6,028 nt of DNA from Bacteroidales bacterium (lineage in GTDB: Bacteria; Bacteroidota; Bacteroidia; Bacteroidales; WRGA01): the NCBI GenBank assembly GCA_031279795.1, contig JAITHZ010000291.1, forward strand, positions 1 to 6,028, given 5' to 3'. Both the position numbers and the translations under genes were made by a program. The notes beneath the pieces are model-generated. The model saw nothing but the letters and a program-made list of their open reading frames with translations, ran no database searches and was not told the DNA's origin. Each line of letters begins with the position of its first letter. Within the stretch, counting starts at the first letter, position 1. This document shows, piece by piece, positions 1 to 4,873 of the stretch.

Positions 1-2
1 AA

Positions 3-344
3 ATCAGGGAAAGGTTTAGCGATGAAACGATTCCGATAAGCATTATACTTGACAATGCTAAATATCAACATTGTTTATTAGTCAGAGAATTAGCTGAAAA
101 ATTGAAAATCGAATTATTGTTTTTGCCCTTCTACAGTCCGAATTTGAACCTGATAAAACGATTGTGGAAATTTATAAAAAAAGACTGTTTATCTTGTAAG
201 TATTATGATAGCTTTCTGAAATTTACAACTGCAATAGACAGTTGCCTGAACAAAATTAAAAACAGGGAATGTGAAGAAAAAATGAAATCACTTCTCAATT
301 TGAAATTTCAATTATTTGATAACGTAATTTATAGCCGAGCGTAG
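3..344 (+). CDS. IS630-family transposase, C-terminal fragment with altered catalytic residue
   Basis: This is the C-terminal end of a DDE transposase of the IS630/Tc1/mariner group, which would cut and paste an insertion sequence at TA targets. The frame is open from base 3 to the TAG at 342-344, giving 113 residues; the N-terminal part lies before the window. Numbering from base 3, ILDNAKYQH holds the second catalytic Asp (D17). The stretch LPFYSPNLNLIKRLWKFIKK matches the family block that normally reads NLIERLW. The third catalytic position, 34 residues after D17 (the DD34E spacing), is therefore Lys52 (AAA at 156-158) instead of Glu. If the base is right, this copy should be catalytically dead. 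The DNA is AT-rich compared with the receptor genes, as expected for a mobile element. I could not identify a terminal inverted repeat after the stop. Family assignment is confident; inactivity is inferred. Confidence 0.85.
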   Translation: MRERFSDETIPISIILDNAKYQHCLLVRELAEKLKIELLFLPFYSPNLNLIKRLWKFIKKDCLSCKYYDSFLKFTTAIDSCLNKIKNRECEEKMKSLLNLKFQLFDNVIYSRA

Positions 345-356
345 TGTATATAAGAA

Positions 357-376
357 AATACCATATAAATGGTATT
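357..376. promoter_or_regulatory. 20-bp palindromic operator upstream of the first TonB receptor
   Basis: AATACCATATAAATGGTATT has perfect 8-base arms (AATACCAT / ATGGTATT) around ATAA. Its last two bases form the start of the TTG -33 element of the promoter. A near-identical palindrome occurs at 3277-3296 in the same position relative to its own promoter. The symmetry suggests binding by a dimeric regulator, and the overlap with the -33 element fits repression. The regulator is not in the window and cannot be named. Confidence 0.7.
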
Positions 377-405
377 GTCCGGCAAGCAGCTTTTCCCGAC
401 CTTTG
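375..405 (+). promoter_or_regulatory. Bacteroidota-type promoter of the first TonB receptor
   Basis: TTG at 375-377 is followed by a 20-base spacer and GACCTTTG at 398-405, which matches the Bacteroidota primary-sigma pattern TTG-N(19-21)-TAnnTTTG except at its first base. Transcription should begin a few bases after 405. The receptor ATG at 427 would then follow a very short leader. This also argues against translation starting at the TTG at 403, which lies inside the -7 element. Confidence 0.65.
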
Positions 406-426
406 TCGAAAAATTTGATAAACGTC

Positions 427-2499
427 ATGATTTCTTTTACTCGGCACTGTTTCATAGTTGCGTCCATGTTTTTGGCTTTCCAAGCATACGCGCAGGATGC
501 AACAAAGCCAGACAGCACAGTCCAATTGGGCGAGGTGTTGGTCTCCGCTTTTCGCACCGGAACGATTCTGTCTTCCACATCGCTGTTAAAATCCGAAACG
601 ATTACCCGTGCTGGATTGACGAAAATGGCCTGTTGCACCCTGTCGGAAAGCTTTGAAAACAGCGCTGCGGCCAATGTCGCCTACACCGACGCTATTTCGG
701 GCGCTAAGCAAATCCAGTTGCTCGGTCTGGCAGGCATCTACACGCAAACGCTTGCAGAAAACATTCCCGTCCTGCGAGGCCTGGCTTCCACTTACGGCTG
801 GAGTTACACGCCTTCGTCTTGGCTCGAATCCATACAGATATCCAAGGGAGCATCGTCGGTGGTGAACGGATACGAGGCGATTGCGGGACAAATCAACATG
901 GAATTTCGCAAGCCTGTGTCGGGCGAATCGGTCTACACCGACTTCTATGCCAACGACTTGCTGCATCTGGAAGAAAACGTTGCTGCACGTTGGCAACTCA
1001 ATGAAAAATTATGGACGGGGCTGATGCTGCACGGCACGCAATCCATTCACCCGGAGGCACTGGCAGAGCAGCACGACAGGAACCGGGACCATTTCCTCGA
1101 CGCTCCCAAAACGCAAAATGTCAATCTCTACAACCGATGGTTTTATCTTGATGAGGAAAACGGCATACAGTCGCGCTCCGGCGTCAAGTTCGTTTACGAC
1201 GACCGCTTCGGGGGACAAGACGCTTCCTGCCACGACCTTGTCGAAGGGATTCCCTATTTTGAAGCGCCCGTTAAAAATACCGGTTTTACCTTATATAATA
1301 AAACGGGAATTACGGTCGGCGCCAAGCCCGGCACAAGTCTCGGCATTATCAACAACTTCACTTGGCATGAGCAGCGTTCCGCCTTCGGGCGTAAAACGTT
1401 CAACGGCAAACAGGCGTCCTGGTATGCCAACGTACTGTATTCTTCGTATCTGAATACCGAAAACCACCGCTATACGGCAGGCGCAAGTTTCGCTTACGAC
1501 AACTACGATACGGAATTTCTTGATTCGCTCGAATGGAATCAAACGCCACTTACGCGCCTCAACCGTACGGAAGTTGTGCCGGGCATTTTTGCGGAATACA
1601 CTTTCTCCGGCATAGAAAAATTGACATTGGTCGCAGGTTTGCGGGTCGATTACAACAGCCGCTACGGATGGCTTGTTACGCCCCGCGCCAATGTAAAATA
1701 CGACGTCAGCGACCACATTATCGTTCGCGCTTCGGCGGGAAGAGGATACCGTTCGGCAAACGTAATCTCGGAAAACATCGGCCTGATGGCTTCTTCGCGC
1801 CAATTCGACCTGTCGCAAATCAACAGTTTGGATATGGAACGCGCCTGGAATTTCGGCGGAAACCTTGTTTTATACATTCCAACATGGGGCGGCAGACAGG
1901 CAACGCTTAGCCTGGATTATTTCCATACCCGCTTTCAAAATCAGGCGATTGTTGATATCGAACGCAACCGGAACGCCGTCTTTTTCTATAATCTTGCAGG
2001 ACGCTCTTTTGCCAATGCATGGCAAGCTGACCTCTTGCTGACAGTGTTCCGGGGATTTGATGTTTTTGCAGCTTTCCGGCTGAACAACAACCGCATCACC
2101 TATTCCGGCGACAACCGGCGCATCGAAACGGAAAAACCGCTGGTTTCGTCATATCGGGGATTAGTCAATTTGTCGTATGCTACGGCGCTGAAACGCTGGG
2201 TGTTCGACGTTACGGCGCAACTGAACGGGCAAAGCCGCCTGCCGGGTTTGAACGGCTACGATTCGCAAAAACGCTATTCACCCGCCTATCCGGTTTATTT
2301 TGCGCAGATAACAAAAAACAGCAAACGTTTTGACGTTTATCTCGGCGTGGAAAATCTCTTGGATTACAAGCAGGAAAATCCGATTACCGGATGGGAAAAT
2401 CCTTTTCAGCGCGATTTCGACGCTTCGATGATTTGGGGACCGCTCGCGGGGCGGAAAATTTATCTGGGATTCCGGTTGCGGCTGGGAGAAATGATGTAA
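427..2499 (+). CDS. TonB-dependent outer-membrane receptor, probable metal (copper-associated) type
   Basis: A 690-residue outer-membrane receptor expected to import a ligand using TonB/ExbBD energy. I chose ATG 427 because the in-frame TTG at 403 is inside the promoter -7 box and because 427 gives a clean signal peptide (MISFTRHCFIVASMFLAFQAYA, cleaved near A22). A TonB-box-like stretch VQLGEVLVSA is at 32-41. The plug covers roughly 45-165, with the subfamily blocks MACCTLSESFEN (67-78), SGAKQIQLLGL (91-101) and SWLESIQISKGASSVVNGYE (131-150). The barrel fills the rest and ends in a final strand, GRKIYLGFRLRL. There is no N-terminal CarboxypepD_reg-like domain, which many Bacteroidota receptors carry. 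From memory, this subfamily often lies next to heavy-metal-associated or copper genes; here it shares an operator type with the OprC-like unit. Class is certain. The ligand is inferred and could be another metal or a chelate. Confidence 0.93.
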   Translation: MISFTRHCFIVASMFLAFQAYAQDATKPDSTVQLGEVLVSAFRTGTILSSTSLLKSETITRAGLTKMACCTLSESFENSAAANVAYTDAISGAKQIQLLGLAGIYTQTLAENIPVLRGLASTYGWSYTPSSWLESIQISKGASSVVNGYEAIAGQINMEFRKPVSGESVYTDFYANDLLHLEENVAARWQLNEKLWTGLMLHGTQSIHPEALAEQHDRNRDHFLDAPKTQNVNLYNRWFYLDEENGIQSRSGVKFVYDDRFGGQDASCHDLVEGIPYFEAPVKNTGFTLYNKTGITVGAKPGTSLGIINNFTWHEQRSAFGRKTFNGKQASWYANVLYSSYLNTENHRYTAGASFAYDNYDTEFLDSLEWNQTPLTRLNRTEVVPGIFAEYTFSGIEKLTLVAGLRVDYNSRYGWLVTPRANVKYDVSDHIIVRASAGRGYRSANVISENIGLMASSRQFDLSQINSLDMERAWNFGGNLVLYIPTWGGRQATLSLDYFHTRFQNQAIVDIERNRNAVFFYNLAGRSFANAWQADLLLTVFRGFDVFAAFRLNNNRITYSGDNRRIETEKPLVSSYRGLVNLSYATALKRWVFDVTAQLNGQSRLPGLNGYDSQKRYSPAYPVYFAQITKNSKRFDVYLGVENLLDYKQENPITGWENPFQRDFDASMIWGPLAGRKIYLGFRLRLGEMM

Positions 2500-2502
2500 T
2501 TC

Positions 2503-2533
2503 AATTACGAATTAAAAATTACGAATTACGAAT
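2503..2533. repeat. AATTACGAATT short direct repeats running into a start codon
   Basis: AATTACGAATT occurs exactly at 2503-2513 and 2517-2527. A third copy, missing its last base, overlaps the second at 2524-2533. The unit is nearly self-complementary. It fills the gap between the receptor stop and the lipoprotein ATG (2532-2534), so the last copy supplies the A and T of the start codon. From memory, strings like this recur between genes in Bacteroidota genomes; their function is unknown. The array also provides the A/T-rich upstream context typical of translation starts in this phylum. Confidence 0.7.
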
Positions 2534-3173
2534 GAAGAAGACGGTATCGTTGATAATTGGGATAATGGCTGTGCTGGCGACAGCTTGTCGAAATGAAGCC
2601 AAGCAGGAGCAGAGCATTTATTTCGAGGAAATTCCACTGCAAATACTGCTGGACGGTTCCGTGCAGTTGAAAGCTACGGCTTCGTCGGGTTTGCCGGTTA
2701 CTTTCGTGAGCGCCGACGATAAGATAGCGACTATCGAGGAAGACAGGGCTGTGTTTCATGCGGAGGGGCGTATCCTCATATATGCGGTACAGCCGGGAAA
2801 CGAAGTGTTTTACGAAGCGCCGGACGTCTTTCAGTCCCTGCTCATCAAAGACTGGGATCCGAACAAGGAAATCCAAACAATCGACTTTGAACTGCCTGAA
2901 AAGTGGCAACTCAGCAAGGACGGACAAATGTTGAACCTGAATGCGGTTGCTTCATCGGGTTTGCCGGTTAAATATACGCTGCAAGGCGAAAGCGTAGGAC
3001 GTTTTCTCAATGCCCGTACGTTTTATGTTTATCATGGCGGGGAAGCAAACAAATATTATAATGGATATGATATTTCGATTTCCATTGTTGCTTCGCAGGA
3101 AGGAAACGACGAATATAATCCTGCCGATAATGTGGAGCGGAGAATACGTATTATCGGCGATGTGTTGCACTGA
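2532..3173 (+). CDS. Lipoprotein with two degenerate Ig-like (ASSGLPV) modules
   Basis: A 213-residue predicted lipoprotein. The signal MKKTVSLIIGIMAVLATAC places the lipid-carrying Cys at 19. ATG 2532 is preferred because upstream in-frame codons overlap the receptor gene and would bury this signal. The mature part has two similar modules. Each has a LxAxASSGLPVxF/Y strand (about 46-58 and 136-148) and ends in a QxGNxxY...V...I segment (87-106 and 189-208). These resemble the repeated Ig-like/MBG-type modules of Bacteroidota surface proteins (ATASSGLPVTF...AGNxxYNAAxxV). The coding DNA for the core is also repeated: 2679-2700 and 2949-2970 differ at one base in 22. It follows the receptor by 32 bases with no terminator, so the two are probably co-transcribed, which suggests a receptor-associated surface lipoprotein. 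No enzyme motif or Met/His/Cys metal cluster is seen. The ligand or partner is unknown. Confidence 0.85.
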   Translation: MKKTVSLIIGIMAVLATACRNEAKQEQSIYFEEIPLQILLDGSVQLKATASSGLPVTFVSADDKIATIEEDRAVFHAEGRILIYAVQPGNEVFYEAPDVFQSLLIKDWDPNKEIQTIDFELPEKWQLSKDGQMLNLNAVASSGLPVKYTLQGESVGRFLNARTFYVYHGGEANKYYNGYDISISIVASQEGNDEYNPADNVERRIRIIGDVLH

Positions 3174-3227
3174 TAATAAAAATCATGTGAGTTTACCTCC
3201 GATGACGCCTTAACGCTAATATTGACG

Positions 3228-3253
3228 AGATACGTCGAAAAAACAGATACGTC
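3228..3253. repeat. Direct repeat AGATACGTC x2
   Basis: AGATACGTC appears at 3228-3236 and 3245-3253, 17 bases apart, just upstream of the second palindromic operator. It has no counterpart upstream of the first operator. It could be a separate protein-binding site or chance. The rest of the 3174-3276 spacer shows no gene and no convincing terminator. Confidence 0.3.
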
Positions 3254-3276
3254 CAAGCATCGAAAATCCTCAAAAA

Positions 3277-3296
3277 AATACCGTAAACATGGTATT
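3277..3296. promoter_or_regulatory. 20-bp palindromic operator upstream of the CCQGKC protein unit
   Basis: AATACCGTAAACATGGTATT has perfect 6-base outer arms (AATACC / GGTATT) and matches the site at 357-376 at 17 of 20 bases. In both places the palindrome begins 41 bases before the -7 element and runs into the TTG -33 element. The conserved bases fall in the arms and the differences in the centre, as expected for a regulator site. Confidence 0.7.
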
Positions 3297-3325
3297 GCCG
3301 ACTTATTCGCACAACCGTATCTTTG
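3295..3325 (+). promoter_or_regulatory. Bacteroidota-type promoter of the CCQGKC / YtkA-like / OprC-like unit
   Basis: TTG at 3295-3297, a 20-base spacer, then TATCTTTG at 3318-3325: a full match to the Bacteroidota TTG-N(19-21)-TAnnTTTG consensus. The predicted start of transcription is only about ten bases before ATG 3341. No comparable promoter was found before 3824 or 4874, so this one probably drives the downstream genes too. Confidence 0.8.
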
Positions 3326-3340
3326 CATAAAAAAATTCAG

Positions 3341-3733
3341 ATGAAGTACGCAAAGTTTTATGCGACAATCATGTTGGCAGTGATGCTGGTGAATATAGGC
3401 AAACACCACCTGCCCTACATTGAATATAACCTCTTCCGGAATTATATTGTCGCAAACCTGTGTATTCAAAGAACCCAGGCCGACAACTGTTGCCAGGGCA
3501 AATGTTACCTCGAAAAGCAAATCAACCGGGTGAACGAAGCCGACGAAAGTACCGCCGCCAGCCAGATGGAAACAAAACAGGTCAAATGCGAAATTTTTGA
3601 CTATATCAAGACGAATATCTATTCACTGATACAAATTCTTTTTGTTAAAGCAGAACAATCACAGTTTGTAAATCTTTATCTGGTACGAATTTTCATTGAC
3701 ATTCCCGTGCCGCCTCCGCAGCGTTTCATCTGA
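3341..3733 (+). CDS. Small membrane-anchored Cys protein with CCQGKC motif (unknown function)
   Basis: A 130-residue protein. ATG 3341 is chosen because the earlier in-frame TTG (3323) lies in the promoter -7 element. Residues 5-20 are hydrophobic and form a single N-terminal anchor or uncleaved signal. Then follow HHLPYIEYNLFRNYIVANLC (22-41) and the core CCQGKCYL (50-57), giving Cys41, Cys50, Cys51 and Cys55; Cys83 stands apart. A second hydrophobic stretch (about 92-102) and the end PVPPPQRFI follow. I recall a family of small Bacteroidota proteins with the pattern PxxxYxxNxxYIxxxLCxN...CxGKCxL and a Pro-rich tail, but no assigned function. The clustered cysteines could bind copper(I) in the periplasm, which fits the OprC-like receptor downstream. 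That role is inferred. It is the first gene of its transcription unit, with a leader of about ten bases. Confidence 0.85.
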   Translation: MKYAKFYATIMLAVMLVNIGKHHLPYIEYNLFRNYIVANLCIQRTQADNCCQGKCYLEKQINRVNEADESTAASQMETKQVKCEIFDYIKTNIYSLIQILFVKAEQSQFVNLYLVRIFIDIPVPPPQRFI

Positions 3734-3756
3734 TTTTATTTCACAATCACATCATT

Positions 3757-3783
3757 CGCAGAATTATTAATCATAATTCTGTG
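3757..3783. terminator. AT-rich hairpin between the CCQGKC gene and the YtkA-like gene
   Basis: Arms 3757-3767 and 3773-3783 pair over 11 positions (ten Watson-Crick, one G-U) around a five-base TAATC loop. No T-run follows directly; TTTT comes about eight bases later. It could therefore be a weak attenuator, an mRNA-processing or stabilising hairpin, or a protein-binding palindrome. It lies in the 90-base gap between the stop at 3733 and the next start, where no promoter match is visible. Confidence 0.4.
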
Positions 3784-3823
3784 GATAGTCCTTTTGTTAT
3801 CAAATTTAAAAAATTAGAAAAAT

Positions 3824-4759
3824 ATGAAACATATATGCAGTATTATTAATTGTAAGAAAATGAAAGCGATACGACTTTATAACAGGGGGGCTACCCTTGT
3901 TATTCTCTTTTCGCTCGCCCTGTTCGCCTCCTGCGGAAAAGACGATGAACCCGAAAATCCGGCGGTCAATCCGGTGGAAGGATTAAAGAAAATCCATGAG
4001 TTTGCCGACGACAGCTATATCGTCACGGCATGGAACGAAACCGGCGAATTTCGTCTGGGCTATACCAAAGTCTATTTCACCGTACAGGACAAAGACGGTA
4101 AATACATTGATAACGCCCAACTGACCGCTTTCCCCGAAATGGACATGGGAATGATGAAGCACTCCACGCCCCGCTCGGAAATCACGAAAGTGCCGGACAA
4201 GCCACTCTACGAGGCATATTACAACTTTCTGATGTACAGCGGACAGGGCGACGGCGTATGGTATTACGACCTCGCATATACGGTCGGCAGCGCGAGCGGC
4301 ATTTTTGAAGACGAGGTGATTGATGTGAAAAACGCCTTCCGTCCCGACGGCCGGACGCAGATTACGATTATCAAAACGGTGGTCGGCACTGACGACAAAC
4401 GTTATGTGCTAACGCTTGTCGAACCACTGCACCCGAAAGTGGGCGTCAACGACATAACGGTCTACATCCACAAGTCGCAAAGCCCCGAATTCCCGCCCAT
4501 CGAAGGCGGCCTTATACTGAAGCTCGACCCGCGCATGCCATCGATGGAAAACCATTCTTCGCCCAATAATGTCGACTTGACGTGGAACGCCGCCGAGAAG
4601 ATTTATAAAGGCAAAGTCAATTTCAGCATGACCGGCTACTGGAAACTGAATCTGATTTTGCAGGATGCTTCCGGTAATATCGTTTACGGCAATCCTGTTG
4701 TGCCGCAGGGCGAACAGGGAGCGGAAGCAAGCAGTCTATTTTTTGAGGTGGAATTTTAG
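3824..4759 (+). CDS. Lipoprotein with two YtkA-like domains, candidate copper-binding
   Basis: A 311-residue predicted lipoprotein (299 if ATG 3860 is used). The lipobox is LFASC with Cys37, followed by an acidic linker. ATG 3824 has the A-rich upstream tract typical of this phylum; ATG 3860 would give a more standard signal peptide (MKAIRLYNRGATLVILFSLA), so the start is open. Two similar domains follow. Domain 1 (about 54-170) has a beta-rich VYFTVQDKDGKYIDNAQLTA stretch and PEMDMGMMKHSTP (104-116). Domain 2 (about 190-311) has PRMPSMENHSSP (236-247) and YKGKVNFSMTGYWKLNLIL (261-279). The second pattern (P-x-M...M-x-x-H-S-x-P, then Y-x-G-x-V-x-F-x-M-x-G-x-W) is typical of YtkA-like domains. 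The Met/His clusters (M106, M108, M110, M111, H113; M238, M241, H244) could ligate copper(I). Placed just before an OprC-like receptor, it probably hands over or captures metal. Domain call is fairly sure; copper binding is inferred. Confidence 0.87.
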   Translation: MKHICSIINCKKMKAIRLYNRGATLVILFSLALFASCGKDDEPENPAVNPVEGLKKIHEFADDSYIVTAWNETGEFRLGYTKVYFTVQDKDGKYIDNAQLTAFPEMDMGMMKHSTPRSEITKVPDKPLYEAYYNFLMYSGQGDGVWYYDLAYTVGSASGIFEDEVIDVKNAFRPDGRTQITIIKTVVGTDDKRYVLTLVEPLHPKVGVNDITVYIHKSQSPEFPPIEGGLILKLDPRMPSMENHSSPNNVDLTWNAAEKIYKGKVNFSMTGYWKLNLILQDASGNIVYGNPVVPQGEQGAEASSLFFEVEF

Positions 4760-4767
4760 GTTTTAAA

Positions 4768-4847
4768 GGCACGCAGATGACACGGATTGTAGAGATTTTC
4801 GCAGATTATCCGCGGTCATCTATAAAAATCTGCGTTATCTGCGTGCC
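4768..4847. repeat. 80-bp imperfect inverted repeat, dispersed-repeat type
   Basis: Arms 4768-4790 and 4825-4847 match at 19 of 23 positions (GGCACGCAGAT... / ...ATCTGCGTGCC), and two of the mismatches can pair as G-U. CGCAGAT recurs inside at 4800-4806. Sequences of the type ATCCGTGTCATCTGCG are, from memory, common dispersed repeats in Bacteroidota and other environmental bacteria, so this is probably one copy of a REP-like family. It lies between the YtkA-like gene and the receptor. A T-run at 4855-4860 follows the right arm, so the folded RNA could also slow or end transcription. Confidence 0.75.
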
Positions 4848-4873
4848 AATAACCTTTTTTACAAAGAAACAAA

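Noticed and set aside
345..356. Terminal inverted repeat of the IS630 element after the transposase stop
   Set aside because: The other end of the element is outside the window, so no arm can be matched and no boundary can be set.
586..996. A 136-codon minus-strand frame
   Set aside because: It is antisense to the conserved plug of the first receptor and has no motif, promoter or plausible start context.
2391..2531. Upstream extension of the lipoprotein frame into the receptor gene
   Set aside because: It would place 47 residues before a textbook lipoprotein signal and overlap the conserved C-terminal strands of the receptor.
3221..3240. GACG-AGATA-CGTC hairpin followed by A-rich DNA as a terminator for the first unit
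   Set aside because: The stem is only four pairs and is not followed by a T-run on the coding strand.
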